From NCBI GenBank assembly GCA_002291465.1, contig CP021238.1, positions 1,426,001 through 1,490,000 of the forward strand: a DNA stretch of 64,000 nt. The letters are read 5' to 3'. The position numbers and the translations under genes are program-made. The notes below the pieces were generated by a model, which worked only from the letters and a program-made list of their open reading frames with translations, was not told where the DNA came from and made no database searches. This document shows, one piece after another, positions 48,916-57,924 of this stretch; position 1 is the stretch's first letter; each line of letters starts with the position of its first letter. Source of the DNA: Mycobacterium lepraemurium (GTDB taxonomy: Bacteria; Actinomycetota; Actinomycetes; Mycobacteriales; Mycobacteriaceae).

Positions 48916-50343
48916 ATGACACATCCCGAATTCCGCGACGACGCTCCGGCCATCACGGAGCCGAGCACCGGCGAACTCGCCCTGGAAGACCGGTCGGCGC
49001 TGCGCCGCGTCGCCGGCCTGTCCACCGAGCTCACCGACATCTCCGAGGTCGAATACCGCCAGCTGCGGCTGGAACGGGTGGTGCTGGTCGGTGTGTGGAC
49101 CGACGGCACCGCCGCCCACAGCCGGGCCAGCATGGCCGAGCTGGCCGCCCTGGCCGAGACGGCCGGCTCCCAGGTGCTCGAGGGCCTGATCCAGCGCCGC
49201 GACAAGCCCGACCCGTCGACCTACATCGGCTCCGGCAAGGCGGCCGAGCTGCGCGACGTGGTGCTGGCCACCGGCGCCGACACCGTGATCTGCGACGGCG
49301 AACTGTCCCCGGCGCAGCTGACCGCGCTGGAAAAGGCGGTGAAGGTCAAGGTGATCGACCGCACCGCGCTGATCCTCGATATCTTCGCCCAGCACGCCAC
49401 CAGCCGGGAGGGCAAGGCGCAGGTGTCGCTGGCCCAGATGGAGTACATGCTGCCGCGGCTGCGCGGCTGGGGCGAGTCGATGTCCCGGCAGGCCGGTGGC
49501 CGCGCCGGCGGCAGCGGGGGAGGCGTGGGGCTGCGCGGTCCCGGTGAGACCAAGATCGAAACCGATCGGCGCCGCATCCGCGAGCGGATGGCCAAGCTGC
49601 GCCGCGAGATCAAGGACATGAAGCAGGTCCGCGACACCCAGCGCAGCCGCCGGCTGCACAGCGACGTGCCCTCGATCGCCATCGTCGGCTACACCAACGC
49701 CGGCAAGTCCAGCCTGCTCAACGCGCTGACCGGGGCGGGCGTGCTGGTGCAGGACGCCCTGTTCGCCACCCTGGAGCCCACCACCCGGCGCGCCGAATGG
49801 GACGACGGCCGGGCGTTCGTGCTCACCGACACCGTCGGGTTCGTCCGGCACCTGCCCACCCAGCTGGTCGAGGCCTTCCGCTCCACCCTGGAAGAGGTCG
49901 TCGACGCCGACCTGCTGGTGTACGTCGTTGACGGCTCCGGCGTCAACCCGCTGGCACAGATCGACGCCGTGCACCAGGTGACCTCCGAGGTCATCGCCGA
50001 CCATCACGGCGATCCACCGCCCGAGCTGCTGGTGGTGAACAAGACCGACGCCGCCGGCGACGTGGCGCTGGCCAAGCTGCGGCACGCCCTGCCCGGCGCG
50101 GTGTTCGTGTCCGCGGCCACCGGGGACGGCATCGACGGCCTGCGCCGCCGGATCGCCGAGCTGGCGGTTCCGGCCGAGGCCGCCGTGGACGTGGTGATCC
50201 CGTATCACCGCGGCGACCTGGTGGCCCGGCTGCACGCCGACGGGCGGGTGCAGCAGGAGGAGCACAACGCCGAGGGCACCCGGATCAAGGCGCGCGTTCC
50301 GCTGGCCCTGGCCGGGCGGCTGCGCGAGTTCGCCGCCCCCTGA
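48916..50343 (+). CDS. hflX: Ribosome-associated GTPase HflX
   Basis: 475 residues. The N-terminal HflX domain has STYIGSGKAAELRD and QHATSREGKAQVSLAQMEYM, then a Gly-rich linker and coil (LRGPGETKIETDRRRIRERM). The GTPase domain has G1 GYTNAGKSS (258-266), G3 DTVGF, and G4 NKTD. HflX binds stalled or heat-damaged 70S ribosomes and splits them, and in mycobacteria it affects macrolide response. The ATG at 48916 is used; a start 21 bases upstream has no support. Confidence 0.93.
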   Translation: MTHPEFRDDAPAITEPSTGELALEDRSALRRVAGLSTELTDISEVEYRQLRLERVVLVGVWTDGTAAHSRASMAELAALAETAGSQVLEGLIQRRDKPDPSTYIGSGKAAELRDVVLATGADTVICDGELSPAQLTALEKAVKVKVIDRTALILDIFAQHATSREGKAQVSLAQMEYMLPRLRGWGESMSRQAGGRAGGSGGGVGLRGPGETKIETDRRRIRERMAKLRREIKDMKQVRDTQRSRRLHSDVPSIAIVGYTNAGKSSLLNALTGAGVLVQDALFATLEPTTRRAEWDDGRAFVLTDTVGFVRHLPTQLVEAFRSTLEEVVDADLLVYVVDGSGVNPLAQIDAVHQVTSEVIADHHGDPPPELLVVNKTDAAGDVALAKLRHALPGAVFVSAATGDGIDGLRRRIAELAVPAEAAVDVVIPYHRGDLVARLHADGRVQQEEHNAEGTRIKARVPLALAGRLREFAAP

Positions 50344-50357
50344 CCCCGGCGGCTGCC

Positions 50358-50403
50358 GACCAACCGTCTGGTTGTTATATGACCAACCGTCTGGTTGTTA
50401 TAT
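50358..50403. promoter_or_regulatory. Tandem 23-bp repeat with inverted-repeat operator cores before fadE20
   Basis: Two exact, directly adjacent 23-bp copies (50358-50380 and 50381-50403). Each holds the inverted repeat CAACC-GTCT-GGTTG (50361-50374 and 50384-50397) and ends in TTATAT, a possible -10 element. It lies 15 bases after the hflX stop and 39 before the fadE20 ATG. TetR-type repressors of lipid genes use operators of this shape. Confidence 0.7.
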
Positions 50404-50441
50404 GTTGGGCGGCAGCAATCCCAGTCGCCCGGAGGTCGTCC

Positions 50442-51602
50442 ATGAGCAGCGCCATCAAATACCAGCGCACGCTTTTCGAGTCAGAACACGAACTGTTCCG
50501 CGAGTCCTACCGGGCCTTCCTCGATCGTCACGTCGCGCCGTATCACGACGAATGGGAGAAGGCGAAGATCGTCGACCGCGGGGTGTGGCTCGAGGCCGGC
50601 AAGCAGGGCTTCCTGGGCATGGCGGTGACCGAGGAGTACGGCGGCGGGGGCAACCCCGATTTCCGCTACAACACCATCATCACCGAGGAGACCACCCGCG
50701 GCCGCTACAGCGGGATCGGCTTCGGCCTGCACAACGACATCGTCGCACCCTACCTGCTGGCCCTGGCCACCGAGGAGCAAAAGCAGCGCTGGCTGCCGAA
50801 ATTCTGCACCGGAGAACTGATTACGGCGATCGCGATGACCGAGCCGGGTACTGGCAGCGACCTGCAGGGCATCAAGACCCGTGCGGTCAAGCAGGGCGAC
50901 CACTACGTGCTCAACGGGTCAAAGACGTTCATCACCAACGGAATCAACTCCGATCTGGTGATCGTGGTGGCCCAGACCGATCCGGACAAGGGGGCGCAGG
51001 GCTTTTCGCTGCTCGTGGTGGAGCGCGGCATGGAGGGCTTCGACCGGGGACGGCACCTGGACAAGATCGGCCTGGACGCCCAGGACACCGCCGAGCTGTC
51101 GCTCACCGACGTCAAGGTGCCCGCCGAGAACCTGCTGGGCCAGGAGGGCATGGGATTCATCTACCTGATGCAGAACCTGCCGCAGGAACGGATCTCGATC
51201 GCCGTCATGGCGGCCGTGGCGATGGAGCAGGTGCTGGAGCAGACGCTGGAATACACCAAGGAGCGCAAGGCATTCGGCAAGCCCATCGGCAGCTTCCAGA
51301 ACAGCCGGTTCGTGCTGGCCGAGCTGGCGACGGAGGCCACCGTGGTGCGCATGATGGTCGACGAGTTCGTCCGCCTGCACCTGGACCACAAGCTGACCGC
51401 AGAACAGGCCGCCATGGCCAAGTGGTACTCCACCGAAAAGCAGGTGCACCTGATCGACCGCTGCCTGCAATTGCACGGCGGCTACGGCTACATGCGCGAA
51501 TACCAGGTCGCCCGTGCCTATCTGGATGCCCGGGTGCAGACCATTTACGGCGGCACCACCGAGATCATGAAGGAAATCATCGGCCGCAGCCTCGGCGTCT
51601 AG
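50442..51602 (+). CDS. fadE20: Acyl-CoA dehydrogenase FadE20
   Basis: 386 residues, nearly identical to Rv2724c. It is an FAD enzyme that introduces the alpha-beta double bond in acyl-CoA. The first family signature is AMTEPGTGSDLQGIKT (about residue 127), the second QLHGGYGYMREYQVARAYLD (about 342), followed by IYGGTTEIMKEIIGR. The catalytic base Glu is in this last segment. ATG 50442 (MSSAIKYQRTLF) aligns with the family. A tandem operator-like repeat lies just upstream, so it is probably under a lipid-responsive repressor. Confidence 0.95.
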   Translation: MSSAIKYQRTLFESEHELFRESYRAFLDRHVAPYHDEWEKAKIVDRGVWLEAGKQGFLGMAVTEEYGGGGNPDFRYNTIITEETTRGRYSGIGFGLHNDIVAPYLLALATEEQKQRWLPKFCTGELITAIAMTEPGTGSDLQGIKTRAVKQGDHYVLNGSKTFITNGINSDLVIVVAQTDPDKGAQGFSLLVVERGMEGFDRGRHLDKIGLDAQDTAELSLTDVKVPAENLLGQEGMGFIYLMQNLPQERISIAVMAAVAMEQVLEQTLEYTKERKAFGKPIGSFQNSRFVLAELATEATVVRMMVDEFVRLHLDHKLTAEQAAMAKWYSTEKQVHLIDRCLQLHGGYGYMREYQVARAYLDARVQTIYGGTTEIMKEIIGRSLGV

Positions 51603-51879
51603 CTTTTCGCGCGGCCGGGGGCACGCCGGGTCGCGATTCGGACATGGCCCCGCATCGGTTCGACATCGATGCGGTATCCGTTTTGTAAAATTCGTAATTT
51701 GACTTCGCATTTCTTGTTGGCTGGAGCAATGTAATGCGAGCCCGGCGACAAGGCGGATCGTGAGGGGGTCCTTTCCCCGCGCCATCGCGGCCCGCGCGCC
51801 GGAGACGCAGTACGGGCGTCGCCGCAAAGAGAGCCATGCCCGTCGGCTGGAAGGCTTGGTGAAGGTGCACAGAGGTCGG

Positions 51880-53538
51880 ATGCGCAAGCTGGTCGGAAGC
51901 GCGTTGGTCAGCTTGACGACCGCAGCACTGGCCGCGGTACTCCTGGCGCCCGCCGCGGCGGCGAGCCCGATCGGCGACGCCGAAGCGGCGATCATGGCGG
52001 CCTGGGAGAAGGCCGGCGGCGACACCTCCCCGCTGGGCGCCCGCAAGGGCGACGTGTACCCGGTCGGGGACGGGTTCGCGCTGGACTTCGACGGCGGCAA
52101 GATGTTCTTCACCCTGGCCACCGGCGCGAAATTCGCCTACGGGCCGATCCTGGACAAGTACGAGTCGCTGGGCGGGCCGGCCGGCAGCGACCTCGGATTC
52201 CCCACCACCAACGAGACCGACGGCGGCATCGGGCCGTCCAGCCGGATCGCCACCTTCTCGGCCCCCGACAAGCCGGTGATTTTCTGGACGGCCGACCACG
52301 GCGCCTTCGTGGTGCGCGGTGCGATGCGGGCCGCCTGGGACAAGCTCCGCGCTCCGGCCGGCAAACTGGGCGCGCCGGTCGGCGACCAAGCCGTGGACGG
52401 CGACGTGATCTCCCAGCAGTTCACCGGCGGCAAGATCTCCTGGAACCGGGCCAAGAACACGTTCAGCACCGCCCCGTCGAACCTGGCGCCGCTGCTGTCC
52501 GGTCTGCAGATCTCGGGCCAGAACCAGCCGAGCAGTTCGGCCATGCCGGCCCACCCCAAGAAGTTCAGCTGGCATTGGTGGTGGCTGATGGCCGCGATCC
52601 CGGTCGCGGTCCTGCTGGTGCTGCTGATCTGGGTGCTGTTCGTCTGGCGCCGCCGCCGGCTCGGGCCCGAGGCCACCGGCTACGACGTCGACCACGGCTA
52701 CGACGCGGCCGAGGGGCAGCGGGGACACGACGACGCCGACCTGGCCACCGAGCACTTCGGCGCGCCGCCGTCCGGTGAGCCGCCGGCCGAGTCCGGGGCC
52801 GCCGCCCGGGTCAGCTGGCAGCGCCAGGCGCCCGCCGACGGCGGATACGGGTTCGAGGAGGAGGAGGAGGAGGGCCCCGACGCGGTCGACACCGATTCGA
52901 TCCCGGTGGTCTCCGACGAGATGCTCGCCGAGGCGGACTATCCCGCCGCCGAGGCCGACTACACCGACTACACTGGCTACACCGACGCCGTCCCGGAGGT
53001 CGCCGAGCCCGAGACCGCCGCCGACGCCGCCTACGTCGACGCCGACTACGCCGATGTCGACTACACGGACGTCGGCTACCGGGAGGACGAGTATCCCGAC
53101 CTCGCCGTGCCGCACACCCCGCCCGACGCCGACGCCGTGACCGGCGGCATCCCTGCCGCCGAGGCCGACGACGAATACGCCGAGCTGGCCGCGCCGCAAG
53201 CGCAGCCCGAAGAGCGCCCGGAACCGGATGAGGTGGCGGAGGCCGCCGGTGCCGTCGCCGCCGGTGTCGCCGGGACCCGACCGCGGTCCGGACGGCACGC
53301 CGCCGCGGATGAGGAGGACGCCTCGGAGAACGGTCTGGCCGGCCCGGACGGGCGACCGACGATCCACCTGCCGCTGGACGACCCCTACCAGGCGCCGGAG
53401 GGTTACCCGATCAAGGCCAGCGCGCGCTACGGCCTGTACTACACGCCGGGCAGCAACCTGTACCGGGACACGCTGCCTGAGCTGTGGCTGTCCAGCGAAG
53501 AGGTCGCGCAGGCCAACGGTTTCACCAAGGCCGACTGA
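51880..53538 (+). CDS. LGFP-repeat exported membrane-anchored protein (Rv2721c-like)
   Basis: About 552 residues from ATG 51880 (MRKLVGSALVSLTTAALAAV), a signal peptide cut near AAAAS. Outside the membrane lie about three LGFP repeats (for example GDTSPLGARKGDVYPVGDG and GPAGSDLGFPTTNE), found in mycolata wall proteins and thought to bind the envelope. A strong membrane helix (WWLMAAIPVAVLLVLLIWVL) near residue 230-250 is followed by a long acidic cytoplasmic tail rich in repeated Asp-Tyr (ADYTDYTGYTDA). The C-terminal motif YGLYYTPGSNLYRDTLPELW recalls small conserved tails of other actinobacterial proteins. GTG 51859 with GGAAGG upstream is an alternative start. Confidence 0.75.
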   Translation: MRKLVGSALVSLTTAALAAVLLAPAAAASPIGDAEAAIMAAWEKAGGDTSPLGARKGDVYPVGDGFALDFDGGKMFFTLATGAKFAYGPILDKYESLGGPAGSDLGFPTTNETDGGIGPSSRIATFSAPDKPVIFWTADHGAFVVRGAMRAAWDKLRAPAGKLGAPVGDQAVDGDVISQQFTGGKISWNRAKNTFSTAPSNLAPLLSGLQISGQNQPSSSAMPAHPKKFSWHWWWLMAAIPVAVLLVLLIWVLFVWRRRRLGPEATGYDVDHGYDAAEGQRGHDDADLATEHFGAPPSGEPPAESGAAARVSWQRQAPADGGYGFEEEEEEGPDAVDTDSIPVVSDEMLAEADYPAAEADYTDYTGYTDAVPEVAEPETAADAAYVDADYADVDYTDVGYREDEYPDLAVPHTPPDADAVTGGIPAAEADDEYAELAAPQAQPEERPEPDEVAEAAGAVAAGVAGTRPRSGRHAAADEEDASENGLAGPDGRPTIHLPLDDPYQAPEGYPIKASARYGLYYTPGSNLYRDTLPELWLSSEEVAQANGFTKAD

Positions 53539-53544
53539 CCGGCG

Positions 53545-54243
53545 TCACACCTTGCGGATCACCGTGACCACCTTGCCCAGCACGGTCGCGTCGTTACCGG
53601 GAATGGGGTCGAACGCCGGGTTGTGCGGCATCAGCCAGACCTGACCGCCGGCCCGTTTGAACGTCTTGACGGTGGCCTCGCCGTCGATCATGGCCGCGAC
53701 GATGTCGCCGTTGTCGGCGACGTGCTGCTGGCGCACCACCACCCAGTCGCCGTCGCAGATCGCCGCCTCGACCATCGAGTCACCGACCACCTTGAGCAGG
53801 AAAAGCGTTCCGCCGCCGACCAACTCGCGCGGCAGCGGAAAGACATCCTCAACGGCCTCCTCGGCGAGGATGGGCCCGCCGGCCGCGATCCGCCCGAGCA
53901 CTGGGACGAAGGTGGGTTCGGGCAGCGCGTCGGAGCCGGCCACTTCGGTGGCGGGCACGGCCACGTCGTCGTCCACGCCGCGGACATCGACCGCGCGCGG
54001 CCGGTTGGGGTCGCGGCGCAAATACCCCTTGCGTTCCAGGGTGCGCAGCTGGTGGGCCACCGAGGAGGTCGACGTCAGGCCGACGGCGTCGCCGATCTCC
54101 CGGATGCTCGGCGGGTAGCCGCGGCTGGTCACCGAGGCGCGGATGACGTTCAGGATGGTGCGCTGCCGATCGGTCAGCGAGGGATCCACGGCGTGCAGCC
54201 GGCCGTCCGGTCCGGCTGATGAACTGTCGTTGCTGTCGTCCAT
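53545..54243 (-). CDS. lexA: SOS repressor LexA
   Basis: 232 residues. The winged-helix DNA-binding domain has [39 protein letters not shown] and [13 protein letters not shown] (about residues 23-80). The self-cleavage site is Ala121-Gly122 in [12 protein letters not shown], and the catalytic dyad is Ser156 (GDSMVEAAI) and Lys193 (ATVKTFKR). LexA represses DNA-damage genes until RecA filaments trigger its cleavage. The ATG at 54243 is used because it aligns with Rv2720. It is divergent from chiZ, and a LexA box lies 33 bases upstream of its start. Confidence 0.97.
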   Translation of the reverse strand: MDDSNDSSSAGPDGRLHAVDPSLTDRQRTILNVIRASVTSRGYPPSIREIGDAVGLTSTSSVAHQLRTLERKGYLRRDPNRPRAVDVRGVDDDVAVPATEVAGSDALPEPTFVPVLGRIAAGGPILAEEAVEDVFPLPRELVGGGTLFLLKVVGDSMVEAAICDGDWVVVRQQHVADNGDIVAAMIDGEATVKTFKRAGGQVWLMPHNPAFDPIPGNDATVLGKVVTVIRKV

Positions 54244-54275
54244 GGCACCGAATGTAACCCCATCGCCGACAAGAA

Positions 54276-54291
54276 TCAAACATGTGTTCGA
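54276..54291 (-). promoter_or_regulatory. LexA box of lexA
   Basis: On the minus strand the site reads TCGAACACATGTTTGA, identical to the M. tuberculosis lexA-Rv2719c box. It lies between the divergent lexA and chiZ genes and should give LexA autoregulation. Confidence 0.85.
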
Positions 54292-54431
54292 CTGGCGTGT
54301 CGTGCTCTACCCCGGTGCCGGCCGCGGAGCCCGCCTGGGGCCTAAAGACCCTACAACTGCGGAATCACACATGTGTAACTTTTGCGTAGACCGGGTACCT
54401 GATCTGCATGACAGTGGTAAGGCCGACGAAG

Positions 54432-54454
54432 TTGTCGGTGGCGTGATCTAGCGT
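54432..54454 (+). promoter_or_regulatory. RecA_NDp-type damage promoter of chiZ
   Basis: TTGTCGGTG (54432-54440), eight bases, then TAGCGT (54449-54454) match the PafBC-dependent promoter consensus TTGTCRGTG-N8-TAGNNT. It lies about 100 bases before the chiZ start. Confidence 0.8.
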
Positions 54455-54494
54455 TTGGCTCGTGCGACACGCTTCGCTCAAATGTTCGGGTTTC

Positions 54495-54530
54495 GAACAC
54501 ACAAGCGATTAGAGTTGAACACACGAGCGA
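54495..54530 (+). repeat. Two 14-bp direct repeats in the chiZ leader
   Basis: GAACACACAAGCGA (54495-54508) and GAACACACGAGCGA (54517-54530) differ at one base and are 22 bases apart, about two helix turns. They lie between the damage promoter and the ribosome site of chiZ. The first overlaps an inverted repeat TGTTCG (54483-54488) / CGAACA (54494-54499). Confidence 0.6.
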
Positions 54531-54555
54531 GAGCTAGTTGACCGGAGGAACGCAG

Positions 54556-55050
54556 ATGACAGTCATCCATACGCTTGCGCCGCGTCCGAGCAGTCTTCGG
54601 TGCCCGGTCAACGGACCGGTTCAGGGCGTTCGGTACGGCCGCGACGGGCTGACCCGTCCACGCCGGCCGGGGCCGGTCCGGCCCGCCGGGGCGGCGACCC
54701 GCTACCACGGCACCGGGGTGGCCATGTCGGTTGCTCCGCACCGGCGGCGCTCGGTCACCTGGGTGACGACGGTCGGGCTGGCGTTGGCCGCGGGGGCGAT
54801 CACGCTGTGGCTGGGTCTGGTCGCCAACGTCGGTCAGGTGCTCAACGGCGACGCGCCGAGCTCGGCCGCCCACGTCCCGGACCGGCTCGCCGTCGTGCGG
54901 GTCGACCCGGGGGAGTCGCTGTCCGACGTCGCCCACCGGGTGGCACCCGACGCGCCGGCCGCCCAGGTCGCCGACCGCATCCGCGAGCTCAACGACCTGC
55001 ACTCGCCCACATTGGTGGCCGGCCAGACGTTGATCGCTCCCGTCGGCTGA
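54556..55050 (+). CDS. chiZ: LysM cell-wall hydrolase/division regulator ChiZ (Rv2719c-like)
   Basis: 164 residues. A disordered, Arg/Pro-rich cytoplasmic N-terminus (about 60 residues) is followed by one membrane helix ([20 protein letters not shown]) and an outside LysM domain ([19 protein letters not shown], then [19 protein letters not shown]). Rv2719c is induced by DNA damage and slows septum formation, a division checkpoint. GGAGG lies 12 bases before the ATG at 54556, which decides this start over the one at 54538. A RecA_NDp promoter and the lexA box both lie upstream, so damage control is kept. Confidence 0.9.
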   Translation: MTVIHTLAPRPSSLRCPVNGPVQGVRYGRDGLTRPRRPGPVRPAGAATRYHGTGVAMSVAPHRRRSVTWVTTVGLALAAGAITLWLGLVANVGQVLNGDAPSSAAHVPDRLAVVRVDPGESLSDVAHRVAPDAPAAQVADRIRELNDLHSPTLVAGQTLIAPVG

Positions 55051-55201
55051 ACTCCTTGTGCCACAACGCTTCCGGGACCCGATTCCACTGTTGCCGGTGG
55101 CAGGCCTGGAGGCCCGGTGGCTCCGTTAGCCGTCCCGCCGTCGGCGCAGGTACGCTCGAAGTCCTGCGGTACCCGGTCGTCGGCACGGTGAAGGAGCAGT
55201 C

Positions 55202-55666
55202 ATGCACTGTCCGTTCTGCCGTCATCCGGACTCGCGGGTGATCGACTCGCGGGAAACCGACGAAGGCCAGGCCATCCGGCGGCGCCGCTCCTGCCCCGAG
55301 TGCGGACGGCGTTTCACCACCGTGGAAACCGCGGTGCTGGCGGTGGTCAAGCGCAGCGGCGTCACCGAGCCGTTCAGCCGGGAAAAGGTGATCAGCGGCG
55401 TCCGCCGGGCCTGCCAGGGGCGCCAGGTGGACGACGATGCGCTCAACCTGCTGGCCCAGCAGGTGGAGGACACCGTGCGCGCCGCCGGCTCGCCCGAGGT
55501 GCCCAGCCACGAGGTCGGCCTGGCCATCCTGGGGCCGTTGCGCGACCTCGACGAGGTGGCCTACCTGCGCTTTGCCTCGGTTTACCGGTCGTTCGAGTCC
55601 GCCGACGATTTCGAGCGCGAGATCCAGGCGCTGCGCGAGCACCGCGGGGTGGCGACCCCGGGCTGA
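55202..55666 (+). CDS. nrdR: Transcriptional repressor NrdR
   Basis: 154 residues, complete. The N-terminal zinc ribbon has [20 protein letters not shown] and [10 protein letters not shown] (four Cys), followed by the ATP-cone ([20 protein letters not shown]) and [19 protein letters not shown] near the end. NrdR senses dATP/ATP and represses ribonucleotide reductase genes. A ribosome site GAAGGAG is placed before the ATG at 55202. It matches Rv2718c. Confidence 0.96.
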   Translation: MHCPFCRHPDSRVIDSRETDEGQAIRRRRSCPECGRRFTTVETAVLAVVKRSGVTEPFSREKVISGVRRACQGRQVDDDALNLLAQQVEDTVRAAGSPEVPSHEVGLAILGPLRDLDEVAYLRFASVYRSFESADDFEREIQALREHRGVATPG

Positions 55667-55704
55667 CGACGCCGCGCACACCGCGTCGGCCTAGGCCCGC
55701 GTTC

Positions 55705-56191
55705 ATGCCCACCCGACTTGCATCCCGACCTCGCCGCGCTGGCCCCGCTGCTGAGCACCTGGACCGGCCGGGGCTCCGGCAAGTACCCCACCATCCAGCC
55801 GTTCGACTACCTCGAAGAGGTCACCTTCTCCCACGTCGGCAAGCCGTTTCTGGCCTACGCCCAGAAGACCCGGGCGGCGGCCGACGGCAAGCCGTTGCAC
55901 GCCGAGACCGGATATCTGCGGGTGCCGCAACCGGGTCGGCTCGAATTGGTGCTGCCCCCCCCAGCGGCATCACCGAGATCGAAGGTCGGCACCTACGCGG
56001 TCACCGGCGGCCTCATCGAGATGCGGATGTCCACCACGTCGATCGGGCTGACCCCCAGCGCCAAAGAGGTGACGGCGCTCGGGCGTTGGTTCCGCATCGA
56101 CGGCGACGAGCTTTCCTACTCGGTGCAGATGGGCGCGGTCGGGCAGCCGCTGCAGGACCATCTCGCCGCGGTGCTGCACCGGCAGCGCTGA
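55705..56191 (+). pseudogene. Nitrobindin/THAP4-like heme-binding beta-barrel protein (Rv2717c-like), damaged
   Basis: Rv2717c is a 164-residue beta-barrel of the nitrobindin type. Here the expected ATG at 55705 is out of frame with the body after about four codons; the body could only start from a TTG at 55718. A second lesion pair lies at 55945-55980: an eight-C run and then an extra G turn the expected PSGITEIEVGTY into PPPAASPRSKVGTY, restoring frame. The rest, including STWTGRGSGKYPTIQPFDYL and SYSVQMGAVGQPLQDHLAAV, is conserved. The mutated strand is in the barrel core, so a folded heme-binding product is doubtful, though some protein may be made. Confidence 0.6.
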
Positions 56192-56212
56192 GGAGTCATC
56201 GCCGCCGGATCG

Positions 56213-56899
56213 TCAATCCAGGTGCCGCACACCGTCATTGACCACCCGCCCGGCCACCCCCACCCAGCCTTCGGCGCTCCAGCTGGTTTCGATCACCGAA
56301 CCCTTGCCCTGGGTGATCCGCAGGTCCCGGCTCAGGTAATCGGTGATCCGCATCGCCGCCGAACCGGTCGCCTCGTCTTCGGGCACGCCCAGGTTGGCGG
56401 CGAACATCCGGGACCGCAGCGCCCCGGCGGCCCGGTCGGTCCAGGCCCACAGGTAGTGCGCGGTGTCGTCGGAGAACTCCGTCGGGTCGGCGGCGAGAAC
56501 CTCCTCGGCCGAACCGAATTCGTGCAGCGCCAGTTCGGGCGCCCATTCCGAGCGGGCGCTGATGTGGGCGCGCGGCCCGTCGTAGCCGACCTGCACGATC
56601 CCGGCCGGAACCGCCAGCGTGTTGATCGGCGAGCCCTGCTCGCGCAGCCACCACGCGGCGCCGACGGTGGGATGACCGGCGAACGGCAGCTCGGTGCGCG
56701 GCGTGTAGATGGTGGCGTGCGCGGTGGACCAACCGGGTGCCGGAAGGCCAACGAAAACCATTTCGCTGTAACCCAATTGGGTGGCCAGCCGCTGCCGGTC
56801 GGCGACCTCGACCCGGCCGGCGTCCACCACGCTGAGCGGATTGCCGAAGTTGCCGTCCGAGTCGGTGAACACCCGCAGCACCGTCACGTCGATACCCAT
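56213..56899 (-). CDS. PhzF-family epimerase-like protein (Rv2716-like)
   Basis: 228 residues with the PhzF/diaminopimelate-epimerase-like fold. The N-terminus [20 protein letters not shown] carries the family GNP-loop. [20 protein letters not shown] and the late [18 protein letters not shown] with [12 protein letters not shown] are family blocks. PhzF proteins isomerise small metabolites using a general acid/base Glu; the substrate is unknown. It is convergent with the Rv2717c-like gene and lies downstream of the hydrolase pseudogene. Confidence 0.85.
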   Translation of the reverse strand: MGIDVTVLRVFTDSDGNFGNPLSVVDAGRVEVADRQRLATQLGYSEMVFVGLPAPGWSTAHATIYTPRTELPFAGHPTVGAAWWLREQGSPINTLAVPAGIVQVGYDGPRAHISARSEWAPELALHEFGSAEEVLAADPTEFSDDTAHYLWAWTDRAAGALRSRMFAANLGVPEDEATGSAAMRITDYLSRDLRITQGKGSVIETSWSAEGWVGVAGRVVNDGVRHLD

Positions 56900-56937
56900 G
56901 GCCCGACTGTACGACCCCGGCCGCGGCCGGCCCGGAC

Positions 56938-57869
56938 TCAGGTGGCGCTGCGTTCGTCGGATCCCATGGCGCTGAGCACCGCGACGCGGGTGGGGGCTGG
57001 GCCGGTGACGGCCTGCGCGCCGCCACCGCTGCGCAGCAACCGGCGCAGCGCCTCCTGATCGTATACGGCGGGCTCGGTGGAGTCGATGAAGCGCTCGACG
57101 ACGTCGATGAACCGGGCCGGGTCGTCGTGGAAGGGGAAGTGGCCGGAGCCCTCGAAGATCTCCAGCTGCGAGCCGGGCATGGCGGCGTGCGCCATCCAGG
57201 CGTGCCGGACCGGCACCACCACATCCTTGGTGCCCCAAACGATCTGCACCGGGATGGCCTCGGTCAGGTAGCAGCGGTCGAGCATGGTGACGATCTGCCC
57301 GCGCCAGTCCACCACCGCCCGCAGCGTCCGGCTGAACGCCGCCGACGCCGTCGGCTCGGGCAGGTCGTCGAGGATCCGCAGCACGTTGGGCAGGTCGCGG
57401 CCCAGGCCGGTGCTGCCCAACGCAGCACGAAGTTCACGTCCTTGGTCACCCCGCCGGCGCCGACCAGGATCAGCCGCTCCACCAAGTGCGGGAACTGGTA
57501 GGCGAACTGCATGGCCACCCCGCCGCCCAGGGAATGGCCGACGATGGTCACCCGCTCGATGTTGAGCACCGCCAGCAGGTCGCGCATCCCATTGGCGTAG
57601 GCTGCCACCGAGTAGTCGGCGCGCGGCTTGTCGGACTGGCCGTGCCCCAACAGGTCCGGGGAGATGACGGTGAACCGCTGGGCGAGCTTGGCCTGCATGG
57701 TGTTCCACGTGGTGAAGTTGTCGCCGATGCCGTGGATCAACAGGATCGCCGGCACCGACCCGGCGATGCGGTAGGCGCGGCGGTAACCGTGAATGGTGCG
57801 GAACTCGAGGCGGGGTGCGGTCACTTCCCGCACCGGGCGGAGCGTGTTCTTGCGCTTCCGCTCGATCAT
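56938..57869 (-). pseudogene. Alpha/beta hydrolase (Rv2715-like), internal deletion and frameshift
   Basis: The N-terminal half is normal: LLIHGIGDNFTTWNTMQAKL, SPDLLGHGQSDKPRADYS, and the nucleophile elbow IVGHSLGGGVAMQFA. The frame is lost near 57425 after [10 protein letters not shown], and the other frame resumes as [20 protein letters not shown]. Compared with Rv2715 about 35 residues of the cap region are missing between these points. The tail keeps [14 protein letters not shown] (acid) and [20 protein letters not shown] (His). Both a deletion and a frame change make it a pseudogene. Confidence 0.8.
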
Positions 57870-57924
57870 ATCGCCAACCTTGTTGTCGGGCCGGGGTGGC
57901 GGCGGTGGTGGCTGGGTGGTCGGG

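Noticed and set aside
51577..53367. 596-codon minus-strand frame opposite the LGFP-repeat protein
   Set aside because: Composition is that of an antisense shadow (Gly/Val/Arg runs), while the plus strand has a signal peptide, LGFP repeats and a membrane helix.
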